A stretch of DNA of 64,000 nucleotides from positions 1-64,000 of the forward strand of contig JAETRR010000010.1 in assembly GCA_021770065.1 (NCBI GenBank). Reading direction: 5' to 3'. The notes below the pieces were generated by a model, which saw only the letters and a list, made by a program, of their open reading frames with translations, searched no databases and was not told where the DNA came from. The translations under genes and the position numbers were made by a program. Below, piece after piece: positions 1-5,905 of this stretch. Positions within the stretch are counted from its first letter, which is position 1, and each line of letters opens with the position of its first letter. The DNA is from Lachnoclostridium sp. GTDB taxonomy: Bacteria; Bacillota; Clostridia; Lachnospirales; Lachnospiraceae.

Positions 1-1
1 A

Positions 2-75
2 CGGAGTATGGCGTAGCTTGGTAGCGCGCTCGGCTGGGGGCCGAGAGGTCGCAGGTTCAAATCCTGTTACTCCGA
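2..75 (+). tRNA. tRNA-Pro (anticodon GGG)
   Basis: A full cloverleaf can be drawn. Acceptor CGGAGTA pairs with TACTCCG, the D-arm contains AGCTTGGTAGCGC, and the anticodon stem CTCGG/CCGAG encloses the loop CTGGGGG, giving anticodon GGG. The T-arm is GCAGG-TTCAAAT-CCTGT. CCA is not encoded. The 3' half is the prophage attachment site, and the left attachment junction leaves the tRNA intact. Confidence 0.95.
55..75. other. attL core of prophage (tRNA-Pro 3' end)
   Basis: A 21-bp stretch beginning GTTCAAATCC and ending ACTCCGA is repeated exactly at 46533-46553. It is the T-loop/acceptor end of tRNA-Pro, the classic target of tyrosine integrases. The integrase gene lies directly beside it. The sequences diverge on both sides of the core, so its limits are clear. 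Confidence 0.9.
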
Positions 76-82
76 CTAGCAA

Positions 83-145
83 ATTATAGCCGAGATTCAG
101 AGATTTTTCAATAAAATCAATGGATTTCGGCTATTTTTTCATTTT
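83..145 (+). terminator. Intrinsic terminator between tRNA-Pro and integrase
   Basis: ATAGCCGA...TCGGCTAT pair around an AT-rich loop and are followed by TTTTTTC. It would end tRNA transcription at the new junction. It could also stop integrase transcripts from the other strand, where the U-tract is weaker. The element is phage DNA, so the phage supplies a new terminator to the host tRNA gene. Confidence 0.7.
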
Positions 146-218
146 CAAATATAAGCTTAAATTATTCTACATAAATGTAAATTATATCATTTTTTGTCAC
201 GAATTTGTCACGAAACAG

Positions 219-1214
219 CTAAGTAAATAGGGCATTGCGAAGCTTGTCTGAAGCATCCCTTTTAGCCTGTTCCTCCCTCTCCATCATAGAGTGCCTATAT
301 ACGGATTTCATAACATGATCCGTTTCCCATCCTCCCATGCGCAGGATATCCGCTTCGGGCACCCCGAGAGCCGACATCTCGCTTGCGAAGTAATGGCGCA
401 GCTTGTGGAGAGAAAACTCCGGCATCCCGAGCTTGGCCTCCAGGCGTTTAAGGTGCTGCGCAATGGAGTTTGGGGCTCCTTTGTACACATATCCCTGTTC
501 TCTTATCTTATCGGCCAGCTCCTGCGGTATCACAATATCTCTGGTGCTTTCCGTGGTCTTAGTGGTTTTAATTACCCATTTCTTGTCCGCATTTAGGACC
601 AGCGCCTTATTGATATGCACCACATCCCCATCCACATCCGAGGCAGTAAGGGCGCAGATCTCCGACCGCCTCATACCGTAGCAGGCGAGAGTAATAGGAA
701 TCTCGAACTCCGTACCCCTTACCGATTCCAGTATCCTTTTTACGTCCTCCCTGGACGGCGTGTACGGCTCATGCTTGACCTTTTGTGGCAGCTTGGTATA
801 AATCTTCATTTCCGGCCTGTAAGCCCCCAAAACGGCGCTTACGAAGCCGTGATAATTACGCACGGTCTTAGGGGACTTGTCCTTGGAAAACTCGTTTACC
901 AGGCGGTTAATGTCAATCTGTTCAATATCGGTCAGAGTGAGCTTTTTAAACCATTCCGGAAGCCGGTTCCCTATCTCTATGTATTCCTTTACTGTTCTTG
1001 GCGATAACACGTTCTTTTTCATGTCCACATATCCGGCTGCAGCTTCCCCGAAAGTCATGGGTTTTCGGTTTTCCTTTACCTCCTCCAGTTTCTTAGCCAT
1101 GGCAAGCAGAGCGTCTTTCTGCGTGGGTTTCCGGTCAAACGTGACCGTGTATGTTTTCCCTTTATACATTTTCCTTATCCGGTAGGCTCCGGACGGGAGC
1201 GGTTCGATCTTCAT
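219..1214 (-). CDS. int: Site-specific tyrosine recombinase (phage integrase)
   Basis: A 331-residue integrase that would catalyse integration at tRNA-Pro. The N-terminus (YRIRKMYKGKTYTVTF) looks like an arm-type DNA-binding beta domain. A SAM-like core-binding domain follows, then the catalytic domain with the Arg in ACYGMRRSEICAL, the H-x-x-R box HKLRHYFASEM and the nucleophile Tyr in SVYRHS near the end. The ORF track starts upstream at 1331, but AAAGGAGG stands eight bases before the ATG at 1214, so that start is preferred. The gene runs toward attL as usual. Confidence 0.93.
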   Translation of the reverse strand: MKIEPLPSGAYRIRKMYKGKTYTVTFDRKPTQKDALLAMAKKLEEVKENRKPMTFGEAAAGYVDMKKNVLSPRTVKEYIEIGNRLPEWFKKLTLTDIEQIDINRLVNEFSKDKSPKTVRNYHGFVSAVLGAYRPEMKIYTKLPQKVKHEPYTPSREDVKRILESVRGTEFEIPITLACYGMRRSEICALTASDVDGDVVHINKALVLNADKKWVIKTTKTTESTRDIVIPQELADKIREQGYVYKGAPNSIAQHLKRLEAKLGMPEFSLHKLRHYFASEMSALGVPEADILRMGGWETDHVMKSVYRHSMMEREEQAKRDASDKLRNALFT

Positions 1215-1349
1215 GATACCATCCTCCTTTTTGGGTATAAAAATAACAGCCCGTAAACCGTCTGGGATTCCAAACGTTTTACTTGCAAGCTGTCCCCGAA
1301 GATGGTACAATATTTGTGTTGTAGGTATCACCTTCGGGTATATCTAAAG

Positions 1350-1386
1350 CCGTTCAGTGCTCCAACACTGGGCGGTTTTATTTTGT
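1350..1386 (+). terminator. Intrinsic terminator upstream of int
   Basis: CCGTTCAGTG and CACTGGGCGG pair over ten positions (two G-U) with a 6-base loop, then TTTTATTTTG. The U-tract is on the plus strand, so it stops rightward transcription, which would otherwise continue toward the gene at 1441. Confidence 0.75.
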
Positions 1387-1440
1387 GTCCAGAAATTCTT
1401 TTACGCCTCATGCTATAATAATAAAAAGTGCAGGAGGTAA

Positions 1441-1602
1441 ATGATGAAAAATGCTACTCCTTTAAATCAGATGAAAGATGCTTTAAAAGAAGCTTTGCAA
1501 TCTCCCGTTCATCAATCTCAAAAACCCCTTGTGATTGTAATAAATCAAGAAGAAATCGAGAAGTTAGCTTCATTGATAAGGAAAGACAGTTCCAAATCAT
1601 AA
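1441..1602 (+). CDS. Small hypothetical phage protein (53 aa)
   Basis: The gene is below the ORF-track cutoff in its own frame. It starts ATGATG seven bases after a perfect AGGAGG and is preceded by a TATAAT box (1414-1419 region), so initiation signals are excellent. The product begins MMKNATPLNQMKDALKEAL and includes QKPLVIVINQEEIEKLASLI, a predicted strand then helix. No family is recognised. It is antisense to most of the ORF at 1454-1732, so the two are alternatives or a true overlapping pair. Second possible start at 1444. Confidence 0.55.
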   Translation: MMKNATPLNQMKDALKEALQSPVHQSQKPLVIVINQEEIEKLASLIRKDSSKS

Positions 1603-1732
1603 TGGAATAGATCTTGCTTTCTTCCATTGAATCATTCGTACCGGAAAATAAACTTTCCATTATTTCATCCTGGTTATTTTTAATAATATCATCAATCATT
1701 TTATCCAGGGCTTTTATAGTTAATTTTTCCAT
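1454..1732 (-). CDS. Hypothetical protein, antisense to the 1441-1602 gene
   Basis: A 92-residue helical protein starting MEKLTIKALDKMIDDII, chosen over the GTG at 1780 because a GGAAAGGGAAG purine stretch precedes this ATG. The region outside the overlap (IKNNQDEIMESLF) has normal protein composition, which argues that it is coding. The C-terminal half lies opposite the 53-residue plus-strand ORF. No function can be assigned. It could be transcribed with the lysogeny genes to its right. Confidence 0.45.
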   Translation of the reverse strand: MEKLTIKALDKMIDDIIKNNQDEIMESLFSGTNDSMEESKIYSIMIWNCLSLSMKLTSRFLLDLLQSQGVFEIDEREIAKLLLKHLSSDLKE

Positions 1733-1878
1733 AAACTTCCCTTTCCTCTTCCGTCCCTTTCCCCCGCTCCGGTTTTTCACTTTAAGAAATGCTTATAGTT
1801 AAAATTATGCTTTCCATAACCATTCTTTTCTTCCTACTGATCTCTTAGTGGGGAGATAGGAGGGAGAAAAAAAGAGTT

Positions 1879-2397
1879 TTAATAAAAATATTGCATAGAA
1901 TCATTAATCATATTCATAGCTTCATTCATTCGATTCATATAAATTGTAAATACAACATAAGCCCTAAAAGCATCTATAATAATTACAGCGAGTGTAAAAA
2001 TTAACTTTCTTTTCACTGTCCTTTTTCCGGTGCACCATATTAATATAATTCCTATAAGTGGAAAAAATAAAGTTATAATTAAAATAAATATGTTTCTACT
2101 GTAAAATGGCATATCTTCTACATCTGTTTTTACGATATCTATTTCAGGAAACTTATTTGACAGTATGTTAATAATTTTCTTTATATCTTGGTTTTGCTTT
2201 TGCCCAAATTCAAATCTGTCGTATTTATTGTATTCGTTATGAAAATCAATGTAACCTCCTTCGAAACCAGAACGATAGCAATACTCTATTTTTGTGACTT
2301 CTTCGTAAGGAATTATTTTTAAGTTATACATCCAATCTTTAATGATAACTTTAGTAGAGCGAAAGTCTATTGTAGAAGAGTTAGCTGTTATTTTCAT
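1879..2397 (-). CDS. PH-like domain membrane protein next to the repressor
   Basis: 172 residues. The first ~90 (TVIIKDW-type beta strands, IIPYEEVTKIEYCYRSG, GYIDFHNEYNKY) resemble bacterial PH-like/bPH domains. Two hydrophobic segments follow (IFILIITLFFPLIGIILIW and LIFTLAVIIIDAFRAYVVF). GGGGGG seven bases before the ATG is the ribosome site. It lies downstream of the repressor on the same strand, so it is expressed in the lysogen. A role in superinfection exclusion is an inference from position and membrane location only. Confidence 0.6.
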   Translation of the reverse strand: MKITANSSTIDFRSTKVIIKDWMYNLKIIPYEEVTKIEYCYRSGFEGGYIDFHNEYNKYDRFEFGQKQNQDIKKIINILSNKFPEIDIVKTDVEDMPFYSRNIFILIITLFFPLIGIILIWCTGKRTVKRKLIFTLAVIIIDAFRAYVVFTIYMNRMNEAMNMINDSMQYFY

Positions 2398-2421
2398 CTT
2401 TTATCCCCCCGTGAAATTCTA

Positions 2422-3045
2422 CTATCTTACATCACTCTGAAAAGCGACGGCCTTTCCTAAAATGTGTACTTCATTCAGTTCTTCATTTTGAAAAATCAGA
2501 TCCTCATAAGCAGGATTTTCAGCCTTAAGGATCAATAAAGCTTTTTCCTTATAGTAGAACAATCTCTTAAGTGTAGCTTCACTTTCATTATTTACTACAA
2601 CGGCGGCAATCTCTCCGTTGTCCACCATTTCTTGCTTTCTAATAAAAACAATGTCCCCGTCTAATATTCTTGCCCCAACCATGCTGTCACCAGAGGCTTT
2701 CAAACAAAAATCTGCTTTTATGTCTGTACCCGCCATGACGTAGCTCTCCCTGTCCTCGTTAGTGTATTTTGGTTTACCACAAGCGATATTCCCAAGTATA
2801 GGAAATCTTTTTAATTCTATGGGATAAATATTTGATAATATTGGGGGTTCTTTCTCTTTTCCTGTCATTATGTAGTCTACAGAGACACCAAAATACTTAG
2901 CAATTTTATTTGCTAACTTTAAATTACAATCAGTATTTCTATTTTTCCATGTACTAATTGTAGATGCATTAACTCCTGTTTCTTTACAAAAACGATAAGT
3001 AGTAATTCCTCGTTCTATGCAAAGTTTTTCAAAAATCTCGTACAT
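2422..3045 (-). CDS. CI-like phage repressor (HTH-XRE + S24 peptidase)
   Basis: 207 residues. The N-terminal HTH is CIERGITTYRFCKETGVNAS...STWKNR. The C-terminal LexA/CI-like peptidase has the catalytic Ser in ASGDSM and the Lys in EATLKRL. The likely autocleavage bond is Cys-Gly in GNIACGKP (P22 C2 uses Cys-Gly; most use Ala-Gly). It would hold lysogeny by binding operators in 3046-3240 and be inactivated by RecA during SOS. It is divergent from the early rightward genes. Confidence 0.9.
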   Translation of the reverse strand: MYEIFEKLCIERGITTYRFCKETGVNASTISTWKNRNTDCNLKLANKIAKYFGVSVDYIMTGKEKEPPILSNIYPIELKRFPILGNIACGKPKYTNEDRESYVMAGTDIKADFCLKASGDSMVGARILDGDIVFIRKQEMVDNGEIAAVVVNNESEATLKRLFYYKEKALLILKAENPAYEDLIFQNEELNEVHILGKAVAFQSDVR

Positions 3046-3065
3046 TCATTCGCTCCTATAAATAA

Positions 3066-3183
3066 TTCGCAAAAACGAAATAAACATATTGACAAGACCG
3101 AAACACAGTGTTATAGTATAACTATAGTTCGGTTATGCAATATATAAATGGGTTTCAAAAATGAAATATCGCAAAAGTGAAAT
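3066..3183. promoter_or_regulatory. Operator repeats of the lysogeny switch
   Basis: Two near-identical 16-mers, TTCGCAAAAACGAAAT (3066-3081) and ATCGCAAAAGTGAAAT (3168-3183), lie on either side of the rightward promoter. A second motif, ACCGAA/TTCGGT, occurs at 3098, 3128 (inverted) and 3215. These are plausible CI and Cro-type half-sites. Assigning each motif to a protein would be inference. Confidence 0.6.
3089..3117 (+). promoter_or_regulatory. Rightward early promoter (PR-like)
   Basis: TTGACA at 3089-3094, a 17-base spacer and TATAGT at 3112-3117 form a near-consensus sigma-A promoter. It faces the early operon and is flanked by the operator repeats, so it should be repressed in the lysogen. 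Confidence 0.8.
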
Positions 3184-3260
3184 ATTTCGTCTGGTAAACA
3201 AAGTATATCACTAAACCGAAGTAAACGCAAGTATTATTTTGAAAGGAGGGGAATAAATCT

Positions 3261-3521
3261 ACGAAAAAGAGAGTTGATAATCATTATTATGAGCTTTTAG
3301 TAATTCTTAATGAAAACGGAACAAAGATGGAGCCGCAGGAGTTAAGAGCATTGCATAAAGAAATGGTAAAGTATGGGCGGTTTATGGGCGTTCCATTTAT
3401 GTACCGATACCCAGACTTCCCATTATATGTGCAAACAGTGACGCTATTGATTCTAATAGTTCCTTCAGTACTGGATTGGTGTATACGTCATATCCTCCAA
3501 ATAGTGCGATTATGGAAATGA
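3261..3521 (+). pseudogene. First early gene, no normal start codon, 3' end overlapped
   Basis: An open frame follows GGAGGGG (3245-3251), but at the expected spacing the codon is ACG rather than ATG. It encodes TKKRVDNHYYELLVILNENGTKM and continues through the ORF-track protein. The sequence is protein-like up to about GVPFMYRYPDF and then runs antisense through the gene at 3397-3762. It is either a non-AUG-started gene or a remnant whose 3' end was replaced by the reverse-strand gene. The internal ATG at 3327 has no ribosome site. Confidence 0.4.
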
Positions 3522-3762
3522 TGGTTGGTATTACAAATTTCCAGAATGAGCGAGAACGGTATCTTAAATACATTTTACCATTATCACTGATACGACATCT
3601 ATTTTTAAAGTGGGGTGACAATTCAACTAGGCCGTATCTCCTTAAGAATTTCCGATTGTCATTAAGGGTGCGATCATAATTTATTCCTAATAATTTTACT
3701 TTTATAAGTATTAAATATTCTGGAAATGAAAGCAATAAATCCTTATATGTTAGTTTGCTCAT
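3397..3762 (-). CDS. Small membrane-anchored protein with HTH-like N-terminus
   Basis: 121 residues; the ATG at 3762 has CAGGAGA eight bases upstream, so the longer ORF start is rejected. The soluble N-terminus (LTYKDLLLSFPEYLILIKVK...RRYGLVELSP) could be a winged-helix-like fold. It is followed by ISDNGKMYLRY and one membrane segment, FVIPTIISIIALFGGYDVY. It points against the early operon, as lysogeny-expressed cargo often does. Function is not recognised. Confidence 0.65.
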   Translation of the reverse strand: MSKLTYKDLLLSFPEYLILIKVKLLGINYDRTLNDNRKFLRRYGLVELSPHFKNRCRISDNGKMYLRYRSRSFWKFVIPTIISIIALFGGYDVYTNPVLKELLESIASLFAHIMGSLGIGT

Positions 3763-3835
3763 AATTTTCTCCTGTTTATTATTAATTACAGTATATAGGA
3801 GAACCAAACAAAACACAAGGAAAGGAAGTGAGAAA

Positions 3836-4018
3836 TTGTCAAAAATGTACACTTGCGAAGAAATCGCAGAGCGTTATGGAGTAAAAGTTATTACAGTTTG
3901 GGACTGGATTCGAAAGAAGAAATTACCGGCTCTTAAGATTGGAAAGGAGTACCGGATTCGGGAAGAAGATATAAAAGCGTTTGAGGATTCTCGGTTGACA
4001 ACCAGTGTTTCGCAATAA
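3836..4018 (+). CDS. Excisionase/MerR-type helix-turn-helix protein
   Basis: 60 residues. MYTCEEIAERYGVKVITVWDW with the following IRKKKLPALKIGKEYRI is the HTH_17/excisionase fold: helix-turn-helix then a beta wing. AAGGAAGTGAG precedes the TTG at 3836; the ATG three codons on (3845) is the alternative start. By family it may act as Xis (directing Int to excision) or as an early regulator. Its place as an early gene fits either. Confidence 0.75.
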   Translation: MSKMYTCEEIAERYGVKVITVWDWIRKKKLPALKIGKEYRIREEDIKAFEDSRLTTSVSQ

Positions 4019-4040
4019 TGCGACTAAAGGAGGTGAGAAG

Positions 4041-4282
4041 GTGGAAGAAAAAAGATATTCGTTCCTCACGAACTGAAAACCATTGAAATTGATGTGGAAA
4101 AAAAGATTTTCCGTGTGAATGGTGAGGACTTCGGGAAAAGATGCACCGAATTTTCTATCGAGTGCAATGCAGGCGAAAAAGATTTTTTTAAGATTGAAAT
4201 GAGGATCGGAACAACCATAAGATTTTTATCTTATAACCGGGACGGTGAAAAGACAGGCGAAAAGATTTTTGAAAAAAAGTAA
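4041..4282 (+). pseudogene. Frame-broken small phage gene (A6 homopolymer)
   Basis: AAAGGAGGTGA leads into GTG at 4041 and reads MEEKRYSFLTN then stop. Shifting -1 (or adding one A) inside the A6 run at 4048-4053 gives MEEKKIFVPHELKTIEIDV and joins the ORF at 4094-4282 (RVNGEDFGKRCTEFSIEC). The ribosome site belongs to the broken N-terminus. The GTG at 4094 used by the ORF track has none. It is a mutation, a base-call deletion or slippage. The product has no recognised function. Confidence 0.55.
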
Positions 4283-4296
4283 GTAGGTGATGAACT

Positions 4297-4596
4297 ATGC
4301 CGAGAACACCACTCACAATGGAACAAAGACGGGAATACAAGCTCTTGGACTTTAAGATATGGGTACATGGCCAGATGAAAGCCAATCACCTGTATCAAAA
4401 GGACATTGCAAATGTGCTTGGAGTTAGCCAAGTAAGGGTGTCCCAAATGCTAAAAGTCCCAGACAAGAAGAAAAAGTCCCAAAAAGAAAATGAGGCCGGC
4501 ATAAATCCAGATCCGTTTACCCTGGGCCAAGTAATAACTTTATGCGAGTTGTTTGGGGTAGATCCGGAGGAACGGAAACGGCTGCTGACACTGTAA
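4297..4596 (+). CDS. Phage helix-turn-helix regulator
   Basis: 99 residues. QKDIANVLGVSQVRVSQML is a clear helix-turn-helix with flanking helices (YKLLDFKIWVHGQMKANHL). The C-terminus (FTLGQVITLCELFGVDPEERK) matches the second half of XRE-type phage regulators. GTAGGTGATG precedes the ATG. It is likely an early DNA-binding regulator of the prophage. The target is unknown. Confidence 0.7.
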   Translation: MPRTPLTMEQRREYKLLDFKIWVHGQMKANHLYQKDIANVLGVSQVRVSQMLKVPDKKKKSQKENEAGINPDPFTLGQVITLCELFGVDPEERKRLLTL

Positions 4597-4608
4597 GGAG
4601 GTGATGCG

Positions 4609-4734
4609 TTGTATATTCCGGAATTTGTTGTCGGAATGCTGGCCGGGTCAGTCATAACCATGTTGGTAATCATTGTACTGGCACTGCGGTCCGGCAAAAA
4701 GGATAAGGAGGCGCAGGATGGCGATTCTGACTGA
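4609..4734 (+). CDS. Small single-span membrane protein (41 aa)
   Basis: Starts at TTG after AAGGAGGTGATGCG. The product, MYIPEFVVGMLAGSVITMLV and onward, has one transmembrane helix with a basic then acidic tail (RSGKKDKEAQDGDSD). The 3' end overlaps the next gene by 17 bases, a coupled early-operon arrangement. The phage role is unknown. Confidence 0.6.
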   Translation: MYIPEFVVGMLAGSVITMLVIIVLALRSGKKDKEAQDGDSD

Positions 4735-4870
4735 ATCAGAAAAGCTTAAGCTTAAGAACATGGAGATTTGCCTTTTGGATGAATCCAAGGGAGCGGACAA
4801 GGCAAAGGCCAAGGAAGCACTTATTAGGCTTGACACTCTCTATGAGATTAAAAGACAACTGAATCTTTAG
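4718..4870 (+). CDS. Small hypothetical phage protein (50 aa)
   Basis: The product is MAILTESEKLKLKNMEICLL...AKEALIRLDTLYEIKRQLNL, highly helical and charged. AAGGAGGCGCAGG precedes the ATG at 4718, so the ORF-track start at 4673 is rejected. It is translationally coupled to the upstream membrane peptide. No function is recognised. Confidence 0.6.
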   Translation: MAILTESEKLKLKNMEICLLDESKGADKAKAKEALIRLDTLYEIKRQLNL

Positions 4871-4884
4871 AAAGGAGGGAAGGA

Positions 4885-5004
4885 GTGAGAAAACTTAGAA
4901 GACTTGTAGCCAAGGCACACATGAGAAAGGCCGGTATTCATAAGCCTTTCAAGAAGTACAAAGACGGTAGTTTCTTCTCCAATCATTGGAGAGAGTACCT
5001 GTAA
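4885..5004 (+). CDS. Small basic phage peptide (39 aa)
   Basis: GTG start after AAAGGAGGGAAGGA. It encodes MRKLRRLVAKAHMRKAGIHK...FKKYKDGSFFSNHWREYL, very rich in Lys/Arg. Peptides of this kind are common in Clostridia prophage early regions and may bind nucleic acid, but no role is established. Confidence 0.6.
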   Translation: MRKLRRLVAKAHMRKAGIHKPFKKYKDGSFFSNHWREYL

Positions 5005-5114
5005 AAAGATTTGCCCCGGCAGTACTGGCATACTCCGAGGCGTGGCAACCAACTAACCGGGAGCTGATTGCAGGAATATAATACCATTTTCCTGCAAAAA
5101 AAGCAATAGAAAAT

Positions 5115-5128
5115 CGAATATTTGTTCG
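5115..5128. promoter_or_regulatory. SOS-box-like (DinR/LexA) site
   Basis: CGAATATTTGTTCG differs by one base from the Firmicutes LexA consensus CGAAC-N4-GTTCG. It sits 23 bases upstream of the ATG at 5151. No obvious -35/-10 pair overlaps it, so control of this gene by LexA is only suggested. Confidence 0.4.
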
Positions 5129-5150
5129 AGAATTTTTTTTGGAGGAAATT

Positions 5151-5486
5151 ATGGACAAAGATAACGAATTAACAATGCCGGAAAATCCGTCATGGAGCCA
5201 GATGATATCCTTAGTCTCTGAATTAATGGCAGAGAACAAGGAACTTAAGAACAGCTGGAGATTAGAAGTTGTCCAGCAGGCAAAGAAAAGCGTCAAGTAT
5301 TGGTTTATTGCTTTTCTTCTGACGCTCTTAGCCTTAGTAGGAACCAATATCTATTGGATAGCCGTGAATAACAGTTATGAGTATGTCTACCAGGACGGTG
5401 AAGGCCAGAATAATTACAACAATAATGTTGATGGAGACGTACATAATGTCACAACTGATCAAGCGGAAGAAGAACGGCAAAAGTAA
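5151..5486 (+). CDS. Membrane-anchored early phage protein
   Basis: 111 residues. An N-terminal coiled-coil-like helix (MISLVSELMAENKELKNSWR) precedes one membrane span (WFIAFLLTLLALVGTNIYWIAV) and an Asn-rich polar tail (NNYNNNVDGDVHNV). TTTTGGAGGAAATT precedes the ATG at 5151; the ORF track starts four codons earlier at a TTG inside that ribosome site. Function is unknown. Confidence 0.65.
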   Translation: MDKDNELTMPENPSWSQMISLVSELMAENKELKNSWRLEVVQQAKKSVKYWFIAFLLTLLALVGTNIYWIAVNNSYEYVYQDGEGQNNYNNNVDGDVHNVTTDQAEEERQK

Positions 5487-5516
5487 GGGAACCAAGAGAA
5501 AGAAAAGGAGATAACT

Positions 5517-5627
5517 ATGGATACGGCTAAGAAAGTATTAACTCTATTCTTCCAGCTCCTTGCTGTTGGGTGTGCATTCTTAACACCATATATCGCAGCT
5601 TGGCTGTTTATGTATCTCTGTGAATAG
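5517..5627 (+). CDS. Small membrane peptide (36 aa)
   Basis: ATG seven bases after AAAAGGAG. The product, MDTAKKVLTLFFQLLAVGCA followed by FLTPYIAAWLFMYLCE, is almost entirely one or two hydrophobic helices. It lies in the string of small early membrane proteins. A holin-like or host-takeover role would be speculation. Confidence 0.55.
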   Translation: MDTAKKVLTLFFQLLAVGCAFLTPYIAAWLFMYLCE

Positions 5628-5641
5628 GAAGGAGGTGTGTC

Positions 5642-5851
5642 ATGGGAAAGGAAGATTTTCTCCTTAAGCTTGCCCGTGAGGAACTCACAGACGAACAGAT
5701 CCGCAGGGAGTTTAACAAACACTACGGTGTGAACCGTCTGGAGCAAGCCAAATGGGATTTGCAGGCCAGAACCCCGTGTTGTATGACAACAGCACTGTTA
5801 GCCTGTCAGAAGCTTATGGACATAACAAAAGCCCCATGCTTGGGAGCGTAA
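5642..5851 (+). CDS. Hypothetical phage protein (69 aa)
   Basis: The product is MGKEDFLLKLAREELTDEQI...FNKHYGVNRLEQAKWDLQAR, helical. GGAAGGAGGTGTGTC precedes the ATG. AAAGCCCC and GGGGCTTT around the stop codon could form a hairpin, but no T-tract follows. No family is recognised. Confidence 0.6.
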   Translation: MGKEDFLLKLAREELTDEQIRREFNKHYGVNRLEQAKWDLQARTPCCMTTALLACQKLMDITKAPCLGA

Positions 5852-5905
5852 AGGGGCTTTGATAAACAATCAATTATATTATAGCAGGTTTGGAGGTAAA
5901 TGTAA

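Noticed and set aside
4986-5084. Open frame MERVPVKRFAPAVLAYSEAW after a TTG, overlapping the 39-aa gene
   Set aside because: The composition looks coding, but there is no ribosome site before the TTG and it overlaps a better-supported gene. Left as a possible remnant.
5828-5862. AAAGCCCC/GGGGCTTT hairpin considered as a terminator
   Set aside because: There is no T-tract after the stem and the early operon continues directly, so termination is unlikely.
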